A DNA stretch of 64,000 nt, from assembly GCF_000282195.1 (NCBI RefSeq), contig NZ_AKJT01000127.1, forward strand, positions 82,213-146,212, in the 5' to 3' direction. The notes under the pieces are model-generated. The model saw only the letters and a list, made by a program, of their open reading frames with translations. It did no database searches and had not been told where the DNA came from. Positions 7,059 through 14,293 of the stretch are shown piece after piece. How positions within the stretch are numbered: position 1 is the first letter of the stretch; each line of letters starts with the position of its first letter. A program made the translations under genes and the position numbers. The stretch is from Pseudomonas sp. GM18 (GTDB taxonomy: Bacteria > Pseudomonadota > Gammaproteobacteria > Pseudomonadales > Pseudomonadaceae).

Positions 7059-7262
7059 TTAGGCGGCGGACTGTTTGTTGTGATGCGCAGGAAATGGCTT
7101 CAATTCCTGAGCCTCAATCGAGCCATCAGCACGCTCGGTTACATAAACCTCGCGATCCGCCCTCAAGGCCTTGCTGATTCCGCCTTGACTCATGCGAAGT
7201 GCTGCTGCGGCTTTGATCTGCCCAACCTTCGCGACAAATTCTTTCAGTGGTGTGCGTTGCAT
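7059..7262 (-). CDS. cro: Cro repressor
   Basis: The 67-residue product aligns by eye with lambda Cro (66 aa): MQRTPLKEFVAKVGQIKAAAALRMSQ... against [23 protein letters not shown]. It includes the helix-turn-helix (about 13-37) and the ADGSIEAQELKPFPAHHNK tail, matching lambda's ADGSVYAEEVKPFPSNK. It is divergent from cI across a 104-bp operator region. Cro would repress cI and set the lytic state. Confidence 0.92.
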   Translation of the reverse strand: MQRTPLKEFVAKVGQIKAAAALRMSQGGISKALRADREVYVTERADGSIEAQELKPFPAHHNKQSAA

Positions 7263-7289
7263 ACGGGTTCTCCTGCGCGGTGCATGCGC

Positions 7290-7362
7290 AAGTATTACCT
7301 GCGGTCTTTATTAAGTAAATATCGGCGGTCTTAGCGTGTTAATACCTGAAGTAATACAGTCA
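7290..7362. promoter_or_regulatory. cI/cro operator region (OR-like)
   Basis: The cro-cI gap holds repeated operator-like units: ATTACCTGCGGTCTT (7294-7308), the related GGCGGTCTTA (7324-7333), and GTTAATACCTGAAGTAATAC (7338-7357), whose reverse complement starts GTATTACTTCAGGTATT. The first 15-mer recurs exactly at 10449-10463. Three units between divergent cro and cI match a lambda-type OR. Confidence 0.75.
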
Positions 7363-7366
7363 GCGC

Positions 7367-8089
7367 ATGAATAAACCGACCAAAAAACGCTCGCTCAGCG
7401 ACATCGAAAAGGCTGAGTGCGAAGCGCTAAATGCCATTTACAAGGCAAAGAAGAAGGCCCTGGGGATCAGCCAGGAAAAAATCGCGATCGAGGGGCTGAA
7501 GGCGAATAGCCAAAGCGCGGCCAGCCATTATTTGACTGGACGAAATGCTCTTAATATTGAGGCGGCGGCAGTTTTTGCCCGTTACCTTCAGGTTCCGGTT
7601 TCAGACTTCAGTGAGCGCCTGGCGAAGGAAATCAGAGGGATTTCAGACTCGTCCGAATCCAACGTGGGCGAAGCCCGCCAGCCTGTCGAATCGTACCGTT
7701 ATCCAGTAATCAGCTGGGTCGCTGCCGGCGCTTGGGCAGAGGCCGTGGAGCCCTACCCGGCTGGTTTCTCTGATCGCTACGAGTTTTCCGAGTACGACTC
7801 CAAGGGGGCCGCGTTCTGGCTTGAGGTCAAGGGCGACTCGATGACCTCGCCTGTCGGCCAAAGCATTACGGAAGGCACGCTGATTCTGGTGGATACCGAG
7901 GCAGAAGCAGCGCCTGGGAAGCTGGTGATCGCCAAGCTGCCAGACAGCAATGAGGCGACATTCAAGAAGCTCGTCAATGATGGTGGGAAGCTATTCCTGA
8001 AGCCGCTGAATCCTGCCTGGCGGATCGAGCCGTTCAATGAGGACTGTCGGATCGTTGGTGTTGTGGTTCGTGCGTTGCAGAAGTTTTAG
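7367..8089 (+). CDS. cI: CI repressor, LexA-like self-cleaving
   Basis: The 240-residue lambda-CI-type protein has an N-terminal helix-turn-helix (about 17-80: LGISQEKIAIEGLKANSQSA), a linker, and a C-terminal S24 peptidase domain. The cleavage site is Ala120-Gly121 (SWVAAGAW), the catalytic serine Ser158 in GDSM, and the lysine Lys200/201 in ATFKKL, as in lambda FTFKKL. It maintains lysogeny by binding the operators at 7290-7362 and probably 10449-10484. RecA-stimulated self-cleavage would give SOS induction. No ribosome site is obvious before the ATG, as for lambda cI from PRM. Confidence 0.95.
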   Translation: MNKPTKKRSLSDIEKAECEALNAIYKAKKKALGISQEKIAIEGLKANSQSAASHYLTGRNALNIEAAAVFARYLQVPVSDFSERLAKEIRGISDSSESNVGEARQPVESYRYPVISWVAAGAWAEAVEPYPAGFSDRYEFSEYDSKGAAFWLEVKGDSMTSPVGQSITEGTLILVDTEAEAAPGKLVIAKLPDSNEATFKKLVNDGGKLFLKPLNPAWRIEPFNEDCRIVGVVVRALQKF

Positions 8090-8141
8090 GGCTATGGCCC
8101 AGCAACAGATCGCGATCATCGGACACGTGTTCTGGTGAGCG

Positions 8142-8699
8142 ATGTATTCGCTGAATCGCGATCGATTGCGTTTTGTGGAAGCAACACACATCGCACGGAT
8201 CAGAAAAAAGGATACTGGAGCAGGGAGATGCGATTTGCCTTTACCACCACTCGATGACCGTGGTTTTTTGCCTGCTGGTTGCCACTCTGCGACTTGGGAC
8301 GAGGTCAAGCAGATGTTCTGCGTCAGCGGGCATAGAAGAAGCCTAATGCGCAATTTTCAGCGTTTTGTTGAAGCGGAACTGCGCGTTGCGGGGAATGGTC
8401 TTCCATTGATCATCGCCGGCAGCTTTTTATCTGATAAGGTAACCCCAGGTGATATTGAGTCATCCATCTACCTTCCAAACGACCAGATCTCGCATCGAGC
8501 AGGCCTTTGCACGATAGGCTCTAAGGTCGAACACATTCGTATCAAGAAGGAGTATGGAGCAGATTTCTATGTCACCTTTGATCTGGCAGGGCAGCCAAAT
8601 TTTTACGATTTCTTTCAGTATGTCGGACCCAAATCAGCTAGCAAAAAGGGTCTAAACGAGAAGGATCGCCGAGGAATCATTGAGGTGACACCATGGTGA
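8142..8699 (+). CDS. DUF6932 family, nucleotidyltransferase-like protein
   Basis: The 185-residue product carries the DUF6932 signature: LPPLDDRGFLPAGCHSATWD (about 27-46), then a helix and GSFLSDKVTPGDIESSIYLP (about 93-112). GSF-x8-DxE is the shape of a nucleotidyltransferase active site (GS, then D-x-D/E). It begins about 50 bp after cI on the same strand and overlaps the next gene by 7 bases, so it is probably co-expressed with the repressor in the lysogen, like lambda rexA. AT content rises here relative to flanking phage genes. DUF6932 proteins are often encoded with a partner on mobile elements; a defence or toxin-antitoxin role is inference. Confidence 0.65.
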   Translation: MYSLNRDRLRFVEATHIARIRKKDTGAGRCDLPLPPLDDRGFLPAGCHSATWDEVKQMFCVSGHRRSLMRNFQRFVEAELRVAGNGLPLIIAGSFLSDKVTPGDIESSIYLPNDQISHRAGLCTIGSKVEHIRIKKEYGADFYVTFDLAGQPNFYDFFQYVGPKSASKKGLNEKDRRGIIEVTPW

Positions 8700-9676
8700 C
8701 GTGGGTAGAGCAAGTTCATAAACGAGCATCGGCATTTCAGAATCAAATAGCGGCTGCAAGAATGTCCGAGGTTTCCAGCGGAGTGAATCTCTCAGGCATG
8801 ATTGAGCTATTCCAATACAAGCTCGAAGAGCTGTATCTGGAAGAAATGCCCCTTGCTCAGATTAGAGATAGCTCTGACCTTGTCTTCCACGCTGAAGGGC
8901 CGTCGACAGCCACAAATACACCAGGCCTGCACGCATTTAATTGGCTTTGCACCTCCGCCGAAAAACAAATCAAGCTGCTAGCAAAAGCGATCTTCAATCT
9001 ATCCGATATGGATGCTAAGCGCCTTTCCAAAAATCTAGACTTAAGATTTTCAGGGTTTGCTCCGGGAAGTATCTACGCTGGTTTCTTCGTGTCGCCTCTT
9101 CCCTCTGTTATGGGAAGCACTGAGCCTGAAGCAATCTATAGTGCGCTCAAATTTGCAATCCGACAGCTACCAACAATTCCGGATTTTATCGAAGACGAAA
9201 CACTGAATTACGGTATCGCTGAGTTAATTCCAGATCCTGCTATGCGTGATGCCAGCTTGGAGGCTATCTTCAGATTGTCTCCAACCGGAAAGGCTGGCAT
9301 ACACACATTGGATATCTCCTCTCCCGACGCTGGGCAAGGAGAGCTCACAACCCGCGAGAGGGTTGTGTTGCGGGAAGCATTACGCAAACCAATCACTCTT
9401 AAAAAGCGGCAAGGATCGTTCGTGGGTGAGGTGCGAGAGGTTGACCTTGACTCTGGTCGATTCCACTTGAGAAATATCAAAGGTATAGGAACTCTCCGAT
9501 GCGTAATGCCAGGGGTTTCGAGTGAGCTTGGACAAAAGATTCTCGGGAATCTGATCTCCGTTTCTGGCGATTACGAGTGTGATGATTCGGGAAGACCAAG
9601 ACTTATGTTTGCGTCCGACATAAAGCATGTCAAAGAGATAACTGATCAGCATTCAATCACGATTTCTAACGATTGA
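8693..9676 (+). CDS. Unknown partner of the DUF6932 protein (327 aa)
   Basis: I do not recognise a family. Residues 1-110 are helical, 110-240 mixed with LRFSGFAPGSIYAGFFVSPLP, and about 242-315 look like a small beta-rich domain (GSFVGEVREVDLDSGRFHLR ... VSGDYECDDSGRPRLMFASD). Its ATG lies inside the last codons of the DUF6932 gene (7-base overlap), which implies coupling and a functional pair. A terminator follows at 9680-9704. No signal peptide or membrane segment is visible. Confidence 0.65.
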   Translation: MVTWVEQVHKRASAFQNQIAAARMSEVSSGVNLSGMIELFQYKLEELYLEEMPLAQIRDSSDLVFHAEGPSTATNTPGLHAFNWLCTSAEKQIKLLAKAIFNLSDMDAKRLSKNLDLRFSGFAPGSIYAGFFVSPLPSVMGSTEPEAIYSALKFAIRQLPTIPDFIEDETLNYGIAELIPDPAMRDASLEAIFRLSPTGKAGIHTLDISSPDAGQGELTTRERVVLREALRKPITLKKRQGSFVGEVREVDLDSGRFHLRNIKGIGTLRCVMPGVSSELGQKILGNLISVSGDYECDDSGRPRLMFASDIKHVKEITDQHSITISND

Positions 9677-9679
9677 AAG

Positions 9680-9704
9680 AAGCCCGGCCCAGCGCCGGGC
9701 TTTT
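9680..9704 (+). terminator. Terminator of the cI-DUF6932 operon
   Basis: AGCCCGGC and GCCGGGCT form an 8-bp stem around a short loop, followed by TTTT. Confidence 0.8.
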
Positions 9705-9756
9705 CATTCCCGCCTGCCCTGCTACGCTCTCCATTCCCTCGAACGGAGTCGAAACC

Positions 9757-9975
9757 ATGCCCGCCAACGAATACTCTCTCCCTGACGTCCTCGAACGCAT
9801 GTGCGAAAACCAGCTCGCCTTGGAGGCAGCCATTATGGAGCTGACGTTGCTGGTTGAGAGCCAAGGCGCGATCGAGATCGGCGGTAACGTCCGCGGCGCT
9901 CTGGATACGATCCGCGAGAACACCGGGCATATCAAACAGGGCTTAGCCAGACTGAAGACTCAACGATCGGACTGA
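9757..9975 (+). CDS. Small hypothetical protein (72 aa)
   Basis: The product MPANEYSLPDVLERMCENQ... is a helical protein resembling a short coiled coil (LALEAAIMELTLLVESQGAIE ... NVRGALDTIRENTGHIKQGLA). ATG 9757 has GGAG upstream; the frame is open further 5' without support. It stands between two terminators (9680-9704, 10014-10038), so it is a single-gene unit. Function unknown. Confidence 0.6.
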   Translation: MPANEYSLPDVLERMCENQLALEAAIMELTLLVESQGAIEIGGNVRGALDTIRENTGHIKQGLARLKTQRSD

Positions 9976-10013
9976 TCGAGGCGACTTCCTCCCGATATGC
10001 GCAACAGAGTATG

Positions 10014-10038
10014 GGCCCGCCAAGCGCGGGCTTTTTTG
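10014..10038 (+). terminator. Rho-independent terminator
   Basis: GCCCGC and GCGGGC form a stem around CAAGC, then TTTTTT, directly after the 9757-9975 gene. Confidence 0.85.
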
Positions 10039-10088
10039 TGCCCGGAGAAAATGCGCCCCCTCCCCCCGTACCAGATAGAACATGTCTC

Positions 10089-10129
10089 TTGCCAAAATAT
10101 GACAGGAACAATACTGTATATACATACAG
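10089..10129 (+). promoter_or_regulatory. SOS promoter with LexA box
   Basis: CTGTATATACATACAG (10114-10129) is a perfect CTG-N10-CAG LexA box. It overlaps a promoter with -35 TTGCCA (10089-10094), a 17-base spacer and -10 TACTGT (10112-10117). It lies 20 bases before the DUF1654 gene start, so that gene is predicted to be LexA-repressed. Confidence 0.8.
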
Positions 10130-10149
10130 CTTTAGCAAGGAGCTTTCCT

Positions 10150-10401
10150 ATGTCAGAAATAGCGTCCCCCGTATCACAAGCCAGAGAGTCATATGAATTG
10201 GTTGGTCGGCGCATCCAGCGCCTGATTGCCGCACCCAACGTACAAAAGGTCCAGGCCATCACCGTCACCAGGCTTGAAGCCGAACCCGCTGAAGCATGGC
10301 AGCAAGTCCTTCAGGAGATTGAAGAGACCAGCGGTGTAAGCCTGGAGCGCCTTGAGAGCGGCGCGGTAAGGATCGGGTGGCGAGAGTACTGCGAAGCCTG
10401 A
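10150..10401 (+). CDS. DUF1654 family protein, LexA-controlled
   Basis: The 83-residue product matches Pseudomonas DUF1654: SYELVGRRIQRLIAAPNVQK, then ITVTRLEAEPAEAWQQVLQE and the acidic/hydrophobic end. ATG 10150 has AAGGAG 7 bases upstream; the frame reads further 5' through the promoter and is not coding there. The LexA box and terminators on both sides make it an independent SOS unit. Biochemical function is not known to me. Confidence 0.85.
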   Translation: MSEIASPVSQARESYELVGRRIQRLIAAPNVQKVQAITVTRLEAEPAEAWQQVLQEIEETSGVSLERLESGAVRIGWREYCEA

Positions 10402-10407
10402 AATGAG

Positions 10408-10433
10408 CCCGCCGCTGAGCGGGCTTTTTATTA
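10408..10433 (+). terminator. Terminator of the DUF1654 gene
   Basis: GCCCGC and GCGGGC pair around CGCTGA, followed by TTTTTATT. Confidence 0.85.
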
Positions 10434-10448
10434 CCTGCGAATTATTTT

Positions 10449-10490
10449 ATTACCTGCGGTCTTGACTAATAATATTATCGCCAGTAATGT
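10449..10490 (+). promoter_or_regulatory. Rightward early promoter with CI/Cro operator (OL-PL-like)
   Basis: -35 TTGACT (10462-10467), 17-base spacer, -10 TAATGT (10485-10490). The -35 box is overlapped by ATTACCTGCGGTCTT (10449-10463), identical to the unit in the cI/cro operator. An inverted related unit, ATTATCGCCAGTAATG, covers 10474-10489. This is the expected design of a repressor-controlled promoter for the recombination/accessory operon. Confidence 0.8.
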
Positions 10491-10552
10491 TTATTCCATC
10501 GCAACCCAGTCCCCACATCGGGACCGCCAGCGAAGGGCCTCAAGAGACCCGC

Positions 10553-10564
10553 CGCTCTTTAACA
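10553..10564 (+). promoter_or_regulatory. boxA-like antitermination element
   Basis: CGCTCTTTAACA matches the rrn-type boxA (TGCTCTTTAACA), the NusB/S10 loading site, about 60 bases after the predicted transcription start. It suggests Nus-factor-dependent antitermination of the rightward operon. Confidence 0.55.
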
Positions 10565-10980
10565 GTCAGCGCAACAAACGAAACACAACAGACCGCATTG
10601 CCTCTACCGGCGACCGGCGAGCAGACAGGCCCGAAAGCCTGCCCACGACAGGAACAACCTGGACGGCTGCTCGATGGTGAAACGTCTTAACCGTGTGAAT
10701 GACCCGGCAAGCAATGCGCCCCGCGAATCCCAGCGGCAGAAGGGAGAGACAACGAATTGAATTAGCACTCCGAGCCTCGGCTACGAGGAGCGCTGGACCT
10801 CATGCACCCTGCCCCCATCAGTCGGGCATTCAGAGCTGTAGCGTGCATGTTGTAAGGACCTGTGATCCATGGCGAACAGATGCTGTTTGACGCCGCGGGG
10901 AGGAAGCTCGACGCCCACCAAACGATAGCCAGTCCTGCAATCAGCAGCGGGTAACCGGCGCACATCGCTGACGCAACAAT

Positions 10981-11009
10981 CCCGGCCTGTCGCCAGTAGC
11001 GAGGCCGGG
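10981..11009 (+). ncRNA. Bulged hairpin A (RNA element)
   Basis: Stem CCCGGCCT/AGGCCGGG, then a two-base bulge GT on the 5' side, an inner stem CGC/GCG and the pentaloop CAGTA. Hairpin B downstream has the same layout with a different outer stem. Confidence 0.6.
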
Positions 11010-11027
11010 CACATTCGATTCAAGCCA

Positions 11028-11052
11028 GTGACCGACGCCAGTAGCGGGTCAC
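11028..11052 (+). ncRNA. Bulged hairpin B (RNA element)
   Basis: Stem GTGACC/GGTCAC, two-base bulge GA, inner stem CGC/GCG and pentaloop CAGTA: the same inner 11 bases and geometry as hairpin A, while the outer stem differs but still pairs. This covariation argues for a selected RNA structure. Confidence 0.6.
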
Positions 11053-11123
11053 GGCGGAAAGTTTCACTGATGCACCTGGTGACGGGCGCATTGGGAAAAC
11101 AACCGACAAGCACGGAGTACCAA

Positions 11124-11879
11124 ATGAGCGAGCAAACCCTTCAAACGCTGCTGGTTGAGCGAGTCACTGCATTTGCTGTGGGTGACCAGCCGGCAGCAAT
11201 CATCGATGAGCATGTGAAGATCATGTTCACCAAAGTCATCGACAACTGCTTTGGTCGTTACGGCGACATGGGCAAGCAGGTTGAGGAGTCCATCAAGGCG
11301 GCGCTACCAGCCAACCTGGCTACGGTTTTCGAGTTGACGCGCTACAACGACATGATCGCCAAAGCGTTGAAGGAAAAGTGGGAAACCAGCGGCGTAGAGG
11401 CCGACATGGTGCGGCGCGCTCAGGAAGCCATCGACGACGTTCTCACCAAGGACCAGATGCCCGAGGTAGTCAGTCTGCAAGACCTTCTCGAAGCCTTCGT
11501 CGACGACCATAAGGAAAGCGCCGCAGAAGAACGCTGGGAACGACCGGACATACGCTTTCAAGAATCGGAATACGGCGGCCTGCACATCTACTTCGACAAA
11601 AAGCCAAAAGAAGAATCGCCCTACAGCAGCCGCGAACGCAGCGAATACAACCTGGATAACGCGATTCACATCTCGTTTGATAAGCGCGGCAAAGATCGTG
11701 ACGAACAAGGCCGGCAGGTTGGCACCGTCTACGCCGCCCGCATCGACAACGAAAAGATCGGCCAAACCCTGCGCTTCAGATCGAAGTTCGAGAAGTTGCT
11801 TGCCGCTCTCTACTTCGGCGCCTCCAAGATACTGGTGGATTGCGAAGAAGACGATTTCAGCTACGGCATTTACGACTGA
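11124..11879 (+). CDS. Hypothetical phage protein (251 aa), first gene of rightward operon
   Basis: I do not recognise the family. The first 120 residues are helical (LLVERVTAFAVGDQPAAIIDEHVKIMFTKVIDNCF ...). About 150-240 is charged and contains two similar segments, YGGLHIYFDKKPKEESPYSS and NAIHISFDKRGKDRDEQG, possibly a duplicated beta motif. ATG 11124 has GGAG upstream; the frame extends 5' through hairpin B and is not taken. As first gene after the leader it may be an early host-takeover protein; that is a guess from position. Confidence 0.65.
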   Translation: MSEQTLQTLLVERVTAFAVGDQPAAIIDEHVKIMFTKVIDNCFGRYGDMGKQVEESIKAALPANLATVFELTRYNDMIAKALKEKWETSGVEADMVRRAQEAIDDVLTKDQMPEVVSLQDLLEAFVDDHKESAAEERWERPDIRFQESEYGGLHIYFDKKPKEESPYSSRERSEYNLDNAIHISFDKRGKDRDEQGRQVGTVYAARIDNEKIGQTLRFRSKFEKLLAALYFGASKILVDCEEDDFSYGIYD

Positions 11880-12020
11880 CAGCATCACCTCTGTCCATTC
11901 ACCGAGTGGGCAGACGGATGCGGACGAAACTGCGGCCTATAACCGCCCACCTGCATCAACCCAGGGAATCAACACGGCGGTGGAAGTTCGCGCCGGAGAC
12001 GTAACCGGCAAGCTTTGGCT

Positions 12021-12323
12021 TCAAGATAACGGAGTTCTGTCCGTGACCACGTTCCTGCTTCCACATTTGCACACAGGGATTATCGCTTCGGAGCGTTTAC
12101 GATAAAGCTCGTAGTCGTTTGCAGGGACGGTGTTAAAGCCTTCCCAGCGTTCCTCTGTTCTACCCCATTCATCTGAACGCCAGATCTGTACACCTTCATG
12201 CCCACAATCGCTGCAGGTCGCTTTGTACCTGCGCTCATCCCAGCTCATTTTGACCTCGATTTCACCGAAGGACTCGCTGAAATATAGCAGCGATACATCC
12301 CTCCCCTCCGACACCACCCGCAT
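12021..12323 (-). CDS. Zinc-ribbon protein on the opposite strand
   Basis: The 100-residue product has a zinc ribbon formed by CSDC (about 37-40) and CKC (about 85-87) with a WDERRYKATCSDCGHEGVQIW core. Two starts have good ribosome sites: ATG 12323 (GGAGGGGAG) and an internal ATG at codon 26 (GAGGT). It is transcribed against the early operon and so is a moron candidate. Function unknown. Confidence 0.65.
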   Translation of the reverse strand: MRVVSEGRDVSLLYFSESFGEIEVKMSWDERRYKATCSDCGHEGVQIWRSDEWGRTEERWEGFNTVPANDYELYRKRSEAIIPVCKCGSRNVVTDRTPLS

Positions 12324-12413
12324 GCACTCCCCTCCGCGCCCAACGGCAACCAGCGGAACGGATGAGTGCAGCCGAGTTTTGTTGGATCAACACCCGCCAC
12401 TTTGGAGGCGACC

Positions 12414-12842
12414 ATGTCAGCACTACGCAAGGCTCAGATTCAATACGACAACCTTCTGCCGCCTCCGGTGAGCGAAGACGACCTGGCGGAGATTCAATGG
12501 CTGGAAGCGAACGCTGAAAACCTGATGCGAGGCTTCGTCGTCAGCTGGGGTATCCGCGCAGATCGCGGTGAAGTGACCCAAGCCGAGCTTTACAAGGCTG
12601 TTCAGGACCATGTGAACCAGCGCCAGATCGACGGCGAAGACAAGAAAGATGCTCTCGGCCAGCTGGTGATCGCCGCCCTGGGTTACAGCACATCCAGCCT
12701 GATGATGGACATGGCCATCTACCTGCTCGGCTCCAAGTCGGCGCTGAAGGATATCGCGCTTGAGCTACTGAAGCCTCACGCGGCCAAGGCCGTTGCGCTT
12801 CAGGAGGAGCAGGACCGCCTTGAGCGGAGGTGCGGATTTTGA
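12414..12842 (+). CDS. Hypothetical phage protein (142 aa)
   Basis: Helical protein starting MSALRKAQIQYDNLLPPPVSE, with GGAGG 7 bases before ATG 12414. No family recognised. Its stop overlaps the probable TTG start of the next small gene. It is part of a run of overlapping small genes (12.4-13.5 kb) ahead of the annealing protein. Confidence 0.65.
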   Translation: MSALRKAQIQYDNLLPPPVSEDDLAEIQWLEANAENLMRGFVVSWGIRADRGEVTQAELYKAVQDHVNQRQIDGEDKKDALGQLVIAALGYSTSSLMMDMAIYLLGSKSALKDIALELLKPHAAKAVALQEEQDRLERRCGF

Positions 12843-13027
12843 GCCCGCACATCCTGATCGATCAGGCCCTTGAGGGCGTGTCCGCACCATCCGACCAAGA
12901 AGACATCAGCTTGTTGGTCCAGGAGCTGATAACGCGCCTCTTCACCGACGGCGCAATCACCATCGACGAGTTCAACCACTACTGCAAGCGGCTGCGAAAC
13001 ATTTGCCAGCAGCGCAAGGAGGCATGA
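12839..13027 (+). CDS. Small hypothetical phage protein (62 aa, TTG start)
   Basis: Product (M)SPHILIDQALEGVSAPSDQE... is acidic and helical. GGAGG (12826-12830) is 8 bases from TTG 12839, which overlaps the previous stop; GTG 12830 in the same frame is too close to the ribosome site. Its C-terminus overlaps the start of the next gene. Function unknown. Confidence 0.6.
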   Translation: MSPHILIDQALEGVSAPSDQEDISLLVQELITRLFTDGAITIDEFNHYCKRLRNICQQRKEA

Positions 13028-13227
13028 TGACTACCTCACCAGTCAAAACGCTGATCGACGAACAGCTCGAGGACATCAGCGCCCACAACTTGCGCGAGGC
13101 TTACGGCCTGGCCGAACGCCGCGGCTTCTTCGGTGCGCCAGTCGAGCAGTACGCTGAGCCAAGCTATGGCGGTCGTGTCCTGCAGGTACTGCGTTACAGA
13201 GTTGCTCAGCTGGAGCGTAAAGAATGA
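13027..13227 (+). CDS. Small hypothetical phage protein (66 aa)
   Basis: Starts at the second of two adjacent ATGs after AAGGAGG. The product MTTSPVKTLIDEQLEDISAHN... resembles many Pseudomonas phage early proteins of unknown function. ATGA overlap with the next gene indicates coupling. Confidence 0.6.
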   Translation: MTTSPVKTLIDEQLEDISAHNLREAYGLAERRGFFGAPVEQYAEPSYGGRVLQVLRYRVAQLERKE

Positions 13228-13400
13228 GTGGCCACGGCGCACATTTGCGCGGCCAGAACCTGGCCAAACGCTGCGCCAAGCTTCGACGGGAGGGCCTGCC
13301 GCTGACAGAGGTTGCCCAGATCGCCGGCGTCACTCGCGAGCAGGTCGCCGCCAAGATCAAGCTGGGCGAGAGGCTTCTGTCGCTGGAGGAACATCAGTGA
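13224..13400 (+). CDS. 58-aa helix-turn-helix-like protein
   Basis: Begins MSGHGAHLRGQNLAKRCA; the centre LTEVAQIAGVTREQVAAKIK reads as a helix-turn-helix. ATG at 13224 overlaps the previous TGA (ATGA). It could be a small transcription regulator of the operon. DNA binding is inferred from the pattern only. Confidence 0.6.
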   Translation: MSGHGAHLRGQNLAKRCAKLRREGLPLTEVAQIAGVTREQVAAKIKLGERLLSLEEHQ

Positions 13401-13513
13401 ATACGCGCCAGCGATACCGCCGCATCTTCTTCTGGAGAAGCTCGTTTACCGCCCTCACCGCCTGCAATGCAGCGTTGCTTATCGCTGCTTTCGCTGGCCG
13501 CTTCACTCAATAA
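13397..13513 (+). CDS. 38-aa single-pass membrane protein
   Basis: GTG 13397 overlaps the preceding TGA (GTGA), with GGAGG 7 bases upstream. The product has a basic N-terminus (NTRQRYRRIFFWR) and one hydrophobic helix (FTALTACNAALLIAAFAG), the pattern of small phage inner-membrane proteins. Function unknown. Confidence 0.5.
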   Translation: MNTRQRYRRIFFWRSSFTALTACNAALLIAAFAGRFTQ

Positions 13514-13555
13514 CTCACACCTTCAACGCTGCGTGCATCGCGGCAAGGAACACTC

Positions 13556-14293
13556 ATGTCCACGAATATGCGGATCTGGGATCTGGTCGATACCACCGAT
13601 CCAAGCGCCACCAAGAATTTCACCGGCATGGGCGGCTTCAAAGGCACCGCCATCAAGCCGACTTACCTGATGCGCAAGGCTACTGAGATATTCGGGCCGT
13701 GCGGTGAAGGCTGGGGCTGGACTGTCCTTGAAGAGCGCTTCGACGAGGGTGCACCGCTCCAGGCCCCCACCAAGGAATGGCCCGGAGCTCCACTCATTAA
13801 CGCCAAGCTGCACACAGTGAAGATTGAGCTTTGGTATCTGGGCAAAGAGGGCCAGAAATGCACTGTTCAGCACTACGGTCACACGCCGTTCGTATTGCTG
13901 CAGCAAGGCAAGATCATTACCGACTGGGAAGCAGCGAAAAAGTCGCTCACGGATGCCATCGGCAAGTGCCTTCAACCTCTCGGGTTCGCAGCAGACATCC
14001 ACATGGGCATGTTCGACGATGCAGCGTATGTCGAGACCGTTCGCGATGAAGTGGCGATCGCCAAGGCAGAAGACAAGCAGCAAGAGATCGAGCGCCAGCA
14101 GCAAGAGCGCCTGGAATTCATCAGGTCGGTTATCGACACCATGGCCGGCGCCCAGTCTGCCCAAGAACTCAAGAAGATCCACGACACCGCTGTGCGCAAG
14201 CTGACTCTCCGCAAAGACACCAAAGGCGCCGAGCGCATTTCGCTGGAGTGGAAACGCATTACTGACGCCGCCGAACGGGAGAACGCAGCATGA
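13556..14293 (+). CDS. Candidate Rad52-like single-strand annealing protein
   Basis: The 245-residue product has an N-terminal domain (about 1-165) with YLMRKATEIFGPCGEGWGW, a strand-rich middle, and DWEAAKKSLTDAIGKCLQPLGFAADIHMGMFDD. The last resembles the Rad52/Sak-family KKALTDALGKALSxLGF...DD signature of phage annealing proteins. The C-terminal third is a charged coiled coil (IAKAEDKQQEIERQQQERLE). Next to a Gp157 gene in a repressor-controlled early operon it is the best candidate for a Red-beta/Erf-equivalent. No dedicated exonuclease partner is visible. Confidence 0.6.
   Translation: MSTNMRIWDLVDTTDPSATKNFTGMGGFKGTAIKPTYLMRKATEIFGPCGEGWGWTVLEERFDEGAPLQAPTKEWPGAPLINAKLHTVKIELWYLGKEGQKCTVQHYGHTPFVLLQQGKIITDWEAAKKSLTDAIGKCLQPLGFAADIHMGMFDDAAYVETVRDEVAIAKAEDKQQEIERQQQERLEFIRSVIDTMAGAQSAQELKKIHDTAVRKLTLRKDTKGAERISLEWKRITDAAERENAA

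Larger units (their letters stand above)
10491..11123 (+). other. 633-bp untranslated leader of the rightward operon
   Basis: No convincing gene lies here on either strand. It holds a boxA-like CGCTCTTTAACA (10553-10564), a hairpin CAGGC-CCGAAA-GCCTG (about 10625-10640), CCTCG-GCTA-CGAGG (10774-10787), and two architecturally identical hairpins (10981-11009 and 11028-11052). A long structured leader after a phage early promoter is typical of antitermination or regulatory RNA control. Confidence 0.55.

Noticed and set aside
10462..10890. Open frames of about 60-70 codons in the leader
   Set aside because: No ribosome sites, overlapping frames on both strands and coverage of promoter and hairpins; treated as untranslated leader.
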